The notes beneath the pieces were generated by a model. The model had not been told where the DNA came from, searched no databases, and saw only the letters and a list, made by a program, of their open reading frames with translations. A DNA stretch of 64,000 nt, from positions 930,001 through 994,000 of the forward strand of contig CAMRHE010000333.1 of NCBI GenBank assembly GCA_947044405.1. Direction: 5' to 3'. Made by a program: the position numbers and the translations under genes. Shown here in pieces: positions 1-12,769 of the stretch (its first letter is position 1; the number at the start of each line of letters is the position of its first letter). The stretch comes from Leptodactylus fallax (taxonomy: Eukaryota; Chordata; Amphibia; Anura; Leptodactylidae).

Positions 1-1608
<1,608 letters not shown>

Positions 1609-1610
1609 TA

Positions 1611-2360
1611 TATCTTTCATTCGCTCCTACAATCCTTGCTCCTACAAGATACATCACATATTAAGTAAACATTGACAGATACTGAAGGAAACCTATCCTA
1701 GTATTCCAGAATTTCAACAATCATTGTTACTCTGTACTAACCTTACTAACAAAAATGAGTCTGAGCAGATATTGGATATTTTTAAAAACACCTAAGAAAG
1801 GCAGTTTCTGATCAACCCTCCAGAGGGTCTGAAGCAGGGCCAGCGTTAGGCGGGAGGGGGGGGGGGGGAACTGGGCAATTGCCCAGGGCCCCTGTCCCCA
1901 AAGGGGCCCCCAGGATCCAGAGCCTGATGACTTCGGATCCCGGAGTCAGGCCCAGCCACATCAATTACAGAAAGGGACACAGCATCATGTGTCGCAGAGC
2001 CCCTTTCCAAGGTCAATAAAAATAACAAACATTTTTACTCACCTCTCCTAGGCTTCTGGCACCAAATTCTGACCTTTAGGTGATGTCACGTGCTCCGGCC
2101 AGGCCAGGCCTCAGCGGTTACATGGGGCGTGCTGGCAGGCCTTTGAGTGAGCCTCAGTGGTGATGTCCAGAACGCGTGACGTCAGCCACAGACCTGAAGA
2201 GGAAGCCAGCAGGGACAGCGAAGCAGCGCGAGGAGGCCCAGGAGAGCTAAGGCAAGGTGAGTATAACTGTTTGTTATTTTCCCTTACCTCCCCTGGGCCT
2301 CCAATTATTATACTCTGGGGTCTAAAGAGACCCCAGTGTATAATAATAGTATAATAATAG
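1611..2360. other. gene-free spacer with G-run and repeat debris
   Basis: No supported gene is present. A run of G lies at about 1855-1868, followed by sequence rich in 'gggcccc', resembling the ends of old dispersed DNA transposons seen again near 4100 and 34660. The short open frames have no recognisable homology. Confidence 0.5.
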
Positions 2361-2900
2361 CACTATGAGTCTGTGGGGCCACTGTGGAGCATTATACTGG
2401 GGAAGGGGGGCCACTGTGCAGCATTATACTGGGGGGCCCTCTGGGGAGCATATTATACTGTGTGGGGCCACTGTGGAGTTTTCTACTTCAGGCCAGTGTG
2501 GGGAGTCTATTATACTGTGTGGGGCCCCTGTGCAGCATATTATATTGTGTGGGGCTTCTCGGGAGCATATTATACTCTGTAGGGCCACTGTGGAGCATTA
2601 TACTGGGGGAACCCCTCTGGGAAGTGTATTATACTGGGGAGCACTGTGGGGTGCATATTATACTGTATGGAGCATATTGTATTGTGTGGGGTTCTAGGGA
2701 GCATATGATACTGTCTGGTCCACTAAGGGGTAGTATACTGTGTGGGTCACTGTGGAGCATTATACTGTGTTGGGGCTCTGGACAGCTTATTATTCTGTGT
2801 GGAGCATTATATACCATGTGGGCCACTATGGGGGGCTCAGGGGAGCATTTTATACTGTGGAGTATAATATATCATGGGGAGCATTATACTGTGGGGGGCG
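2361..2900. repeat. degenerate ~30-bp minisatellite (cattatactgtgtgggg)
   Basis: Roughly fifteen imperfect copies of a ~30-base unit of the form 'gagcatattatactgtgtgg' plus 'ggccactgtg' follow each other, with copy lengths of about 25-35 bases. Open frames of up to 225 aa across it are only a by-product of the repetitive sequence, are Gly/Cys/Trp/Tyr-rich, and resemble no protein family. A short related piece occurs far away at 58025-58085. Confidence 0.85.
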
Positions 2901-4847
2901 GCTCAAAATTCCTGCTGGCAGCCCTGCATCACAGCTCTCTCACTATAATCTTACACATACGTGTAGTGCTCCAAGGCCATGTCATTCCCCATACAGTACT
3001 GTGTATGAGCTATTGGTGCCTGCACAGTACTATAGGGGAGCGACAGGCATGCAAGCACTAGTACTCTGTTCCCAGGGACGATTCAGGGGGACTCTCTGAT
3101 AGAAGATAACAGCAGCACTCTATAAGTAGGGTCTCAAAGTGATGTACCAGCAGAAATGAACTTCACACTCTAATTAATGACATTTATTAGGTGTTTGGCA
3201 GAAGACATGTGATCTTTCGGTCATGGACCATCTTCAAACCGACATGTAGCCTGGAACTACGGCACAGAATGAATGGCAGCAAAGTGCCTCTCCCTTGTGG
3301 CTTTGTGAAGAGTGTGAAATTCATTTGTATCAGAGAGACTCTCTGTTTTCTTCTTATCATTGGGGTCCCGGCAGTCGCACCCACAGCCATCTGACACTTA
3401 TCACCTACCCACATGTTAAGGGATATCTCTACATTCACAACTGACAGATCAGCACTGGATGGATACCATCTAGCCAGATTTGAACGTAGCCTCAGTGTGT
3501 ATAGTGACACAACCTGGGAGCTGAGTGGGCACCATAGCTGTAAGGTCTCTGCTTTATTACGAAGCAGAGACATCTCTGATTGTGGACACTTGGCCCCTCA
3601 GATGCCAGGGTCAAATACAAAATCTTGTTAAAAAAATGGAGCAATTGCATTTTTCTTCAGTTCCACTCCATTCTAAATTTTTCCAGCTTCCCAGTACATT
3701 GCACAGAATATTAAATGATGCTGTTATGAAGTACAATTTGTACAATAAGTCATCATATGTCTCTGTGAACGTATGACTTTTGTAAAGTAGGGAGTAAAAA
3801 AACACTCGAGTCCTTAAGGGATGAATTAAAAGTCTGTCTATGAGCAATAAACTCTCTGAAATAGCAAATAAGGCTAGGTTCACATCTATACAAGACTCCC
3901 ATTGTTCTGCACCTTTACAGGGGCAGAGTAAAAGAAGTGGTGGATATTTAAAAAAAACATGGACCCAACTGGTGGATTGCTTCATCTGAACACAGGACGA
4001 AACAAATCTTAAGAGGTTCGCCCATCTTTATTTAGAAGCATATGCATTACATTTAGAATGCATTATAACTGCTATGGTTAAGATGTGCCTCTGATGTTGT
4101 CAACATGTATGGAGGGGCCCGCTGGGTGTGGGGCCCCTCAGACATGTTTCGCCCTCCCTGTGCTGAGACCCTAGCTACGCCTCTGGTTTAATGGTTAACA
4201 TTTATTAAGCATCTCTCAACTTCAGCATCTTTATCGGGCGATCTAGAAGCAGTGTCATTTCTGCACAATGGCTGTGTCTGGCAAAGCAGCTCAGATCCAT
4301 TCACTTGAAACGGGATAAGCTGCATCAGCATATGGGCATCATATGCAGATACATGGGGAAATGAGCATATATTTTATGGCAGTTTCTAGCATAAAATGTA
4401 TGATAAAAGTAACAGTTTTGCCCCATTGTCGTATTTGCACCAAAAATGAGGCAGCAAAGAAAGGAGAGTGACAGCTCCTCAGACTGAAATCATACTGTAA
4501 GTAGAGGCTCCGCTGCATTTTTATAGAGGCTGCCTTTAAAGACACATGAATGATCGACTGGCATGCTGTGAATAACTGACTGGCATGCGATCATGTCTGT
4601 ACGCCCACACACATTCATTGTAAATTGTTTTGCAGAATACAGAATAAACGGGATAAGGATTAAGGTAAAGCGTGTTTCATTCTAGTTAATAACTCTGTCA
4701 AAGGCTTTTGTTCTGTCTATATTTCACCTGTATCTGGCATTTGCCAACATTGTATTTCAAATTATTGCTCCAGTTTAGGCAGTTTGATTGTTTACAACAC
4801 TATAACCTGCAGAAAATAGACAGCAGGCTCAGTACAAGTGCCAATTG

Positions 4848-4879
<32 letters not shown>

Positions 4880-5750
4880 CATATTTATGAAATATCCTGG
4901 AATTCTCTATTGCTAAACATATGCCAACGTGTGCTGTTTTGTTATAGGTTGGAATTGTAGTGCAACCTTTCTATCTTTTTAGAAATTCCATAGGCCCCTT
5001 TTCTCCCAGTGGGTTTTGGTCTCACCTCTGGGACCTGCACCTATCAGTCATTTATGGCATATTCCTAAATCAGGAAAACCCTTTAAAGAAGAAGCCTAGC
5101 AAAATTCTTTTTTCCATCCCTGCACCTCTTACCTGACTGTCACTCTCCAGGCTTCTTTTATGTATACTGCTCTCATATCCCTGTAATTCAGCTTCTCCAC
5201 TGCTCCTGGTCAGATGATATGGCTTTTATATTTCTCTTTGCCCTGTCCATGATGCATCAGCAACAGCATCAGATGGACAGCTAGAGACTGTACCATGTGT
5301 ACCTGCTGGGGTCAGTGCAATTCTGCTTCTCTCTGTACTTTCCTAAATAATCTTATAGTTAGGGTGGCTGAGCTGTCATCTCCTTTACTATAAATGGGTG
5401 ACAGGATATCTCTGCTCTTAAGTAGTTAGTGACAGAATTATCTGACTCCCCAACAGGGCTAAATTCAGGCAGGGAGAGTTCAGAATACATTATCATTCCA
5501 TCCACTATCTACCTATGTCATACATCTGCCACCTACTCACCTGCTGAATTTTCTCCTTCCATGACCACAGCATTTGGTTCCTGTTATCTACAGATGAGTT
5601 TGTATACGTTTTGTTTTCTGACAGTATTAATACATGTTTTATTAATGTGGTTTTGTGACTGGATGTTATAAAGTTTATCTGTACCCAGAGGTAGAACCTG
5701 AAGCTCCCCAATGCAAAATCTGTAATGAATCCCGGTGCTATTTCTATTGA
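2901..5750. other. gene-free region
   Basis: No gene, RNA or intact transposon was recognised. It contains a 24-base A run (4848-4871), possibly the tail of an old retroposed copy, and at 4090-4185 a GC-rich fragment ending 'ctagctacgcctctgg', resembling dispersed repeat ends found elsewhere in the window. Short open frames on both strands show no family motifs. Confidence 0.5.
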
Positions 5751-5972
5751 TAGGTTCACACCTGCGTTCGGGTTTCCGTTCATGGGGTCCGCTTAAAAAA
5801 GTGGTTACCCATGGACCCCATAAGCTATAATGGGGTCTGACGGGTTTCTGTCCGAAAAAGGCGGAAAAATGCGGAGAGAAAGGTCCTGCTTGCAGGACTT
5901 TTCTCTCCGCATTTTTTAAGCAGATTCGGGGATGGAAACCCCGTGCAGAGCCCGGGCACAGGTGTGAACCTA
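5751..5972. repeat. MITE with 14-bp terminal inverted repeats and internal hairpin
   Basis: The element starts taggttcacacctg and ends caggtgtgaaccta, a perfect 14-bp inverted repeat. Near its middle (about 5865-5915) lies a second, nearly perfect palindrome, 'gcggagagaaaggtcctgc' against its complement. At ~220 bp with no coding capacity it fits a non-autonomous DNA transposon. No clear target duplication could be assigned. Confidence 0.8.
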
Positions 5973-6382
5973 GGCTTATCTTGTCTTCTTATGTTGTAGA
6001 CGCCAGTAGACTCTAGGGCTCCTGCCTGCACCAATTAAGTTGTGGAGGTATCTGACTATGATGGGCATCAGTTAGGATGTGGGAAAAGTGACTGCTATAG
6101 GTCAAGTCCAGTTTTATAGTGTTGTCCACAATTTTCATGGTTACGAATAGGCTGTGCCTATTAAGAGGTTAAGTAGCTAAAGGGGTATCAAACTTGTAAA
6201 AATAAATTAATCTATAAAGTTTTTTTTTAGTTTTGGGAAATGCATCTTTCCATAGTTAATACCTTTCTAGGTGCATATGTCACTCTTTTGTTTTGGAGAT
6301 CAGACAGCATTCTAGGGGTGTTGGTACTCGTATCCTGGGTTGCAGGCCCATACATCAAGCAGCACTAGCTTTCTGAAACAAT
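5973..6382. other. gene-free spacer left of the first Ty3/Gypsy element
   Basis: No gene is seen. The last four bases, caat (6379-6382), are the left target duplication of the retrotransposon that follows. Confidence 0.5.
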
Positions 6383-7386
6383 TGTAGCCCTATTTGGGGG
6401 GGGGGTATGAGTATTATCCCTCCTGCAACAGACTCTGGCGCTGACCTGTGTGTATAATGGGACCTGAAGCCTTCGCTGAAGGGAAGAGTGGGAACATATA
6501 TGAAATATATCAGTGCCTCCACCCAGGATAGAGCCTCTGTATTACAGGGAGGATCTCTTCCTGGGACTTACCCATGAAGTACAGTTAGTAGCCTTAACAA
6601 GGATCACTGTACTAATCTCACAGTCTGAAGAATACATACAGATACCACATAAGGTTATAACAGTAGCTTTATAAGAATCAACAGGGTAATAATACATACA
6701 TAAAATATACTCAGAACACAGCAATACTACAACAACCAGCAAGTCCTCAACCGTCTTAGGTTATATACCCGGGTATATATATAGATATATAGCAAGAGTC
6801 CAGTGCACAATACCTCCAGGCAACAGAAGAGATGCAGGGGCCCCTGTGGATGACTGTGGATCCTCGGATTCTTCCAGGAGATGACAGACAGCCGATCAGG
6901 AGATGATGATGATGGTGAGATTCTTCACAGGCAGCAAACAGGGCGACGGTGACGGCAGTAGATGCAGGCCTGACTACCCTAACACTGAGTCCTTAACCTG
7001 CCAGCTAAACTACTAGTGCCACCGGGCCTCTAACTAGCTAGTTGGCCTTCGGAAGCCTAACCTATCACTGCCCTGAACTATATATATATTGATCCCTAAC
7101 TACAGTTACTAGCTAGGTCCTGTGAGTATATAGGGGGTAACACATACCTAAGTATATATTGTGAAGTAAAGAGGAACAAGTGGCTCTTAGACTCCCCCAG
7201 ACATAACATGTCTGTCTCAGCAGCTCTGCTCACATCTCTCCCCCCAGCAGCTCTACCTCACATGTGTCTGACTCACTGTATTTACAAAACAAAACTTGCA
7301 CTGAATGCCTGGGGTCTCCGAAGCCAAACTGCAGGGGCAAAGAAGCCAGATACATTATATACTAGTAGAAATGGCAGTTCCCTACA
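6383..7386 (-). repeat. 3' LTR of Ty3/Gypsy element 1
   Basis: 1004-bp copy of the LTR, the downstream one in element orientation. On the plus strand it starts tgtagccctattt and ends cagttccctaca. The G-run near the start is one base longer than in the partner LTR. The junction with the internal region is fixed by the purine tract at 7387-7396. Confidence 0.95.
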
Positions 7387-7396
7387 CTCTCCCTCT
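7387..7396 (-). promoter_or_regulatory. polypurine tract of element 1
   Basis: On the minus strand the bases abutting the 3' LTR read AGAGGGAGAG, followed by TGTAGGG, the LTR start. This is where a polypurine primer for plus-strand DNA synthesis is expected. Confidence 0.8.
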
Positions 7397-7505
7397 GGTG
7401 AAATCTTTACGTCACGTCAAAGACATACAAAGTCATAGTATACAGTCAACATTACCAATGACAATATCAATATGGTTGCTTTTGCATTTACAGAGTCACA
7501 ACAGG

Positions 7506-10500
7506 TTAATAGGTATACATGCCAGCAGGAGCGAAAATTGGTAACATATTGACCAAAGTGGACACTGCACCCACCCAAGCATGATATAAATGAGGCTGAG
7601 TAGTAAATCTGGGGTCCCCCAAACTATCATATGTCAGCATAGGTGGAGGGTGTCTAATTCTCTCTCCTCTCCGTACCTCTCTCTGAGGTAAACTAGCATG
7701 TCCAGGCCCTAAACTAGGGTTGTCTGCCATGGGAGGGGATGGTGCTGGTGGCGTAGGAGAGCTAGATCCCTGCTCATCTGTAGACACAGATCTAGGTACG
7801 AATTCTGGAGTTTGAGGGTTCATAGGTCTCCCTGAAGGAGAAGATACTGGTGATCTAGGAACTTCAGGAGCCACAGTCCAATCACTCTCAGGAGTTTCAG
7901 GAAGGTCAGGTAGAATATCGGCTAAGGACTGTGGAGAATCGCAGGCCGAGCCATCATTGGAGATATCCATACCATCAATCTGAGGTACAGGCAACAAATG
8001 ATTTCTATGCCAAGTCCTGATCCTCCCGTCCCGTCCTTTTATCTTGTAGACTGGTATTCCAGGCAACCGATCTACCACTGTAAAGAGTTCACTCCGCCAT
8101 CGATCAGCCAGCTTATGTTTTGCAGATGCTCCCAAATTCCGTAGCAGAACATGGTCCCCAGGGTTCAATTCTCGGTATCTTACTCGAAGATCAAATCTCC
8201 TTTTATTTCCTTCATTCACTTTGGCCGCATTTTCCTCAGCCAGCTCATAAGCACTCTTAAGCGTTTCTTTCAAACGTGCCACATATCGGTAATGATCTTG
8301 ATGACTGATACCATCGGTAGAGACTCCCAACAAGATGTCAATAGGTAGCCTAGGCTCTCTTCCAAACATCAGAAAGTATGGTGAATATCCTGTGCTCTCG
8401 TGCCTTGTACTATTATAGGCATGCACCATAGCCTCCACTTTTCGACTCCAGGATCGCTTATCCTCAATTCGTAAGGTACCAAGCATATCAAGTAAAGTCC
8501 TGTTAAATCTTTCAGGAAGGGCATCTCCCTCTGGATGGTAAGGCGTCGTCCGACTTTTGCGGATGTTCAACAACTGAAGTAACTCTTTGATCAGGTTACT
8601 CTCAAAATCCCGGCCTTGATCAGAATGCAACCGGTGTGGTAAGCCATAATGGATAAAATACTTTTCCCAAAGCACTCTTGCAACAGTGACTGCTTTTTGA
8701 TCCTTAGTCGGAAAGGCTTGAGCATATCGTGTGAAGTGATCAGTCACCACCAATACATTTCCAAATCCTCTGGAGTCGTTGTCAATACAAAGGAAGTCTA
8801 TGCAGACAAGATCCATGGGGCCCGAACTCTTCAAGTGTCCCATGAAGGCCGCTCGAACCGGGACAGTCTTCCTCTGCAAACATCTGCGACAGCACCTACA
8901 CAGACGAGTCACGGTATCTCTCATTTTGGGCCAGTAGAATCGGTCTTGTATTAGGCCATAAGTCTTCTCAGGTCCCAAATGACCATGATAATCATGCAGA
9001 CTTCGGAAAATCATCTTCTGAAAGCAGCTTGGAATAACTAGTTGGCGCCTTCCAGGGTGATCATGATACAGCACCACACGATAAAGTAGGCCATTGTCTA
9101 TTTCAAACTTCTCCCAATCTCGTAGAAGTTGACTGCATTCAGAGGGTAGGGATGTCTTTAACATTTCTCTGTCTTGAGAACTCACTGCTTGATAAAGAGG
9201 TCCAATTAAAGGATCAGTCTTTTGACTCCAGATCATTCGCTTTGAAGATATAGAACAACTCTCAAAGGATCCTAAAGCGGCAGGGTAGGCAAACATGTCT
9301 GGTACAGCTTCGGGACCTCCCCCAATAGAGTCAATAAGCCGAGTTTCAGAAAAGGCTACTCGGTCTTCAACTACAGCAGCCATGGCACACAAAGCTCCTA
9401 CTCCAGGACTTGGTACTTCTTCCCATTCATCCACTACTTCCGGACTAGGTAATCCAGGCCGTCTTGATAGAGCATCTGCCCCAATGTTCTTAGGCCCCGA
9501 TTTATACTTGAGTGTAAATTGGTAGTTGGATAAAGCTGCCAACCAGCGATGTCCTGTAGCATCGAGTTTAGCGGTTGACAAAACATATGTCAGTGGATTG
9601 TTGTCTGTTCTTACTTCAAACGTGGCTCCGTATAAATAGTCATGTAATTTATCAACAATGGCCCACTTGAGCGCCAAAAACTCCAATTTATGTACTGGAT
9701 AATTTTTCTCGCTGGGAGAAAGACTTCGACTTATGAAAGCTATGGGCCGTAACCCGGCCGGGTATTCTTGGTGCAGCACGCCACCTAATCCTTCAAAGCT
9801 GGCATCTACATGTAGCACATATGGCTTCTGTGCATCAGCATAAGCCAGAACGGGAGCTTCTGTCAATTTCTTCTTCAACAACTTAAATGCTTCTTCACAA
9901 TCCGCAGTCCACCTATCGCCAAAAAGGCTTTTGGAAGACCCTTTCTTCTTTCCCGGATCTCCTGCATCACTCTTCAACAGGTCGAGGAGGGCTCGAGCAA
10001 TTTTTGAATATCCTTCCACAAATCGTCGATAGAATCCACAAAACCCCAAGAAAGATTGCAACTCCGTAATATTTTGCGGTCGGGGCCAATTCACCACAGC
10101 TTCAATCTTACCAGGATCGGTAGCAACTCCTTCAGCAGAAACAATATGACCTACATAAGTGACCGAAGATCTACAAAATTTGCATTTGTCAGCCGACAAC
10201 TTCAGCCCCTCTTCTTTTAAGCGTTGGAGTACTCTCATGAGTCGTTCTTCATGTTCTTCCAGCGTCTTTCCAAACACAATAATGTCGTCAAGATATACAA
10301 GGCATTCCCGGGGCACTAAATCACCTAATACTCTTTCCATCAACCTTTGGAACGTTGCTGGCGCACCTTTTGTACCTTGCGGCATACGAGTGAACTGAAA
10401 GAAACCCAAGGGGCATATGAAGGCTGTCTTTTCCTGATCCTCAGGTGCCATTGGGACTTGATAGTATCCCGATCTTAGGTCCAGCACTGTGAACCAACAG

Positions 10501-12725
10501 TTTCCATTCAGAGCTTCCAGAGCTTCTTCAATTCTCGGCAGTGTATACTGATCAGGTAAGGTTCTCCGGTTCAGAGTTCTGTAATCCACACATAGGCGAA
10601 TTGCTCCAGATTTTTTTCTTACCACCACAATAGGTGAGGCATAGGGGCTCTTACTGTCCACAATGATCCCCTGACCTTTCATTTGCTGTAGAGTCTGTCT
10701 TAACTCATCAACATCCTTTGGAGCAACTCTCCGTGGTCGCTCCCGGAAGGGAGTAGAATTGGTCAATCGGAAAGTGTGTTGAGCACTTTTAGCACAACCT
10801 ACATCCATATCATCCATGGAGAACACTTCCGATAATTCAGACAACTTCTGTGTCAGTCGCTGATTCCAGGCCTCTGGTAAATGTGGATCACTCAAGTCAA
10901 GATTGAGATTAGGGATTGCATCTCGGATTTGAATCCTGCACACTTCAGCGTATGGATTTACTCCAAGCACAGGGTAGCAGTGGGCCACATTCTGGTATGG
11001 TCCAATTACGATCGGATGCGGTGAACAGTTCCTCACTGTCACACAAGTAGATAACTCCACTTTATTTCTCCAGTCCTTTCTCTCTGGGATCACCATCCAG
11101 CCATTCTGGTTAATCATTTCTTCAGGGGTTTCCATAAGGACATAACTCCCCCCTTCAAGCAAATCGGGAGCAATGCTGGAGGCTACTCTCAGGACTCTCT
11201 CCCCGCCGGCAGGAACTTCAACGGTTCTCTCACCGATATGATATACCATTCCATGTCGATAGCCAGTAGACAGGGCATCACAGAGTTCTCTAAGATCAGA
11301 AGATATATTCACCGGCTGAGCTGCAGGGTTCCAATCTCTTCCAAGAAACTTCTGAAAAGCATAATGCACTGCGGGACAATTAGTGCCAAGTATCACAGGA
11401 GCTGCACAAGAATCCCCTGTATCAGGACAGACAAGAGCCGTAATCTTCATGGGAGCGACACTCTGATCTTCTAATTCAGGGACAGCTATAACTACTTGTA
11501 GGCTGCCATCTACAGGATATGATCCTGAATTAAGCCCCCACAATTTCATTTGTCCCGTAGACTGAAGAGGTATATCCCTCAGATACTTTTGGTAGAACGA
11601 GCGATAAATCAGGGTCACTTGAGATCCTGTATCAAACAAGGCAGGAGCGGCATGACCATTGACAGTGACTTTGACAACGGACCTGGAGCCCGCGATAGCG
11701 CCTCTGGTCTTTACTCGGCCGGCCTTCCTTCGGTGTCTTTGATTCTGAATAGAGAAGACAGCACTGTGTCCCAATCCCTCACTGTCCTCCGTACACTGTC
11801 TGGCAGTATGGCCCGTCTGACCACATTTATAACAGGTTCTAGCATCCTTCCTCCATTGAGTGGCAGTGGGTGGAGTGGCGGACTGTCTAAGTTCTGACCG
11901 CTCCGCTGGTTTGTCCTTGTTTGAATTAGGAACAACATCTTCTTTAGAGATGCTTTTCGCTTTCTTAGGGGTACTAAAACTAATGTCAGCTTCTTGTTTC
12001 TTCACTAACTTCATTATGTCAGGAAATGGAAGGACTCTATCAGATAGTAAGACCTTGAGTACTTGAGCAAGAGGATGATGAGGTTGTAACCCTCTCACCA
12101 ACTGACTGGTTCTCATAGCGTCTACCTCTGAAGTAGATATAGCTGCGTGGTACACCAGACGTGAAAGAAGTAGCTGTAAACGGTTAATAAAAGTAGAGAC
12201 ATTTTCCCCTTCTTTTTGACGAACCATTCGGTAGTCAGCAACCATCTGGGCAAGGTCATAGTATGGCTCAAAGTGATCAGACAGTACTTGTATATAGTCC
12301 AATGCACTCACTCCTTCATGAGAGTCTCTGTACAAGCGGATCAATTCTGCAGCAGGAGACCGCAAACTTTCACTGATACGCTGCCGCTTGCCTTCTTCAG
12401 AGCAAGACCATTCCTTCAGGCATTGGAGAGTATGTTCTTTCCATATCTCAAAGTTTTCCTCCCCTTGTGGTACTGGGACATTACCAGAGAATACTTTTAG
12501 TTTCTTGTAGTGAGTGGCCTGCAGGCCCTGAGCTAACATCTCAGTCAGCCTGGCTAAAGTGCTAATAGCACTGTTACTAGAGGAACTGCTAGCGACGGCC
12601 ATACTGGGGGGGTAACTGGCTGAGCGGGGTTCTTCCTTTACCTGAGCCAGGGGAGGAACAGGAGGTCGGTAATCCCATGTAGTAGCTAGTGGGAGGTTCC
12701 CCTCTGAGCTATATCGCTTCTCCAT
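7506..12725 (-). CDS. Gag-Pol polyprotein of Ty3/Gypsy element 1 (single ORF, 1739 aa)
   Basis: One uninterrupted frame encodes all proteins. The first ATG is at 12725; the frame is open six codons further up, but that position is GTG. Approximate order: a Gag core (residues 75-240) whose FSGNVPVPQGEENFEIW stretch resembles the PNMA family; a CCHC zinc knuckle CYKCGQTGHTARQC (~298); protease LFDTGSQ (~364); reverse transcriptase with YLDD (~811); RNase H beginning HVDAS (~973); integrase with an HHCC zinc finger (~1244-1285) and catalytic D, D, E (~1310, 1369, 1405); then a GPY-like module and a Ser/Pro-rich tail. No chromodomain was recognised. It makes the enzymes and particle for copying RNA into DNA and integrating it. 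No stop or frameshift separates gag from pol, unlike element 2. All catalytic motifs are intact. Confidence 0.96.
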   Translation of the reverse strand: MEKRYSSEGNLPLATTWDYRPPVPPLAQVKEEPRSASYPPSMAVASSSSSNSAISTLARLTEMLAQGLQATHYKKLKVFSGNVPVPQGEENFEIWKEHTLQCLKEWSCSEEGKRQRISESLRSPAAELIRLYRDSHEGVSALDYIQVLSDHFEPYYDLAQMVADYRMVRQKEGENVSTFINRLQLLLSRLVYHAAISTSEVDAMRTSQLVRGLQPHHPLAQVLKVLLSDRVLPFPDIMKLVKKQEADISFSTPKKAKSISKEDVVPNSNKDKPAERSELRQSATPPTATQWRKDARTCYKCGQTGHTARQCTEDSEGLGHSAVFSIQNQRHRRKAGRVKTRGAIAGSRSVVKVTVNGHAAPALFDTGSQVTLIYRSFYQKYLRDIPLQSTGQMKLWGLNSGSYPVDGSLQVVIAVPELEDQSVAPMKITALVCPDTGDSCAAPVILGTNCPAVHYAFQKFLGRDWNPAAQPVNISSDLRELCDALSTGYRHGMVYHIGERTVEVPAGGERVLRVASSIAPDLLEGGSYVLMETPEEMINQNGWMVIPERKDWRNKVELSTCVTVRNCSPHPIVIGPYQNVAHCYPVLGVNPYAEVCRIQIRDAIPNLNLDLSDPHLPEAWNQRLTQKLSELSEVFSMDDMDVGCAKSAQHTFRLTNSTPFRERPRRVAPKDVDELRQTLQQMKGQGIIVDSKSPYASPIVVVRKKSGAIRLCVDYRTLNRRTLPDQYTLPRIEEALEALNGNCWFTVLDLRSGYYQVPMAPEDQEKTAFICPLGFFQFTRMPQGTKGAPATFQRLMERVLGDLVPRECLVYLDDIIVFGKTLEEHEERLMRVLQRLKEEGLKLSADKCKFCRSSVTYVGHIVSAEGVATDPGKIEAVVNWPRPQNITELQSFLGFCGFYRRFVEGYSKIARALLDLLKSDAGDPGKKKGSSKSLFGDRWTADCEEAFKLLKKKLTEAPVLAYADAQKPYVLHVDASFEGLGGVLHQEYPAGLRPIAFISRSLSPSEKNYPVHKLEFLALKWAIVDKLHDYLYGATFEVRTDNNPLTYVLSTAKLDATGHRWLAALSNYQFTLKYKSGPKNIGADALSRRPGLPSPEVVDEWEEVPSPGVGALCAMAAVVEDRVAFSETRLIDSIGGGPEAVPDMFAYPAALGSFESCSISSKRMIWSQKTDPLIGPLYQAVSSQDREMLKTSLPSECSQLLRDWEKFEIDNGLLYRVVLYHDHPGRRQLVIPSCFQKMIFRSLHDYHGHLGPEKTYGLIQDRFYWPKMRDTVTRLCRCCRRCLQRKTVPVRAAFMGHLKSSGPMDLVCIDFLCIDNDSRGFGNVLVVTDHFTRYAQAFPTKDQKAVTVARVLWEKYFIHYGLPHRLHSDQGRDFESNLIKELLQLLNIRKSRTTPYHPEGDALPERFNRTLLDMLGTLRIEDKRSWSRKVEAMVHAYNSTRHESTGYSPYFLMFGREPRLPIDILLGVSTDGISHQDHYRYVARLKETLKSAYELAEENAAKVNEGNKRRFDLRVRYRELNPGDHVLLRNLGASAKHKLADRWRSELFTVVDRLPGIPVYKIKGRDGRIRTWHRNHLLPVPQIDGMDISNDGSACDSPQSLADILPDLPETPESDWTVAPEVPRSPVSSPSGRPMNPQTPEFVPRSVSTDEQGSSSPTPPAPSPPMADNPSLGPGHASLPQREVRRGERIRHPPPMLTYDSLGDPRFTTQPHLYHAWVGAVSTLVNMLPIFAPAGMYTY

Positions 12726-12749
12726 ATCAATGACTATTCCCACTTCTAA

Positions 12750-12767
12750 ATCTCAGCAGTGCCTCCA
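12750..12767 (-). promoter_or_regulatory. putative primer-binding site of element 1
   Basis: Two bases inside the 5' LTR the minus strand reads TGGAGGCACTGCTGAGAT. It begins with TGG, the complement of a tRNA 3' CCA, and the spacing is typical. I could not assign the tRNA by eye. Confidence 0.65.
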
Positions 12768-12769
12768 AA

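Noticed and set aside
2365..3061. 225-aa and 110-aa open frames rich in Gly, Trp, Tyr and Cys
   Set aside because: They are translations of a degenerate minisatellite in overlapping frames, with no family resemblance.
3187..3573. 128-aa minus-strand ORF as a host exon
   Set aside because: No recognisable homology, no splice signals judged convincing, and overlapping open frames on the other strand.
12726..12743. Upstream six codons of element 1 Gag-Pol as the real start
   Set aside because: The codon at 12743 is GTG; the first ATG is at 12725.
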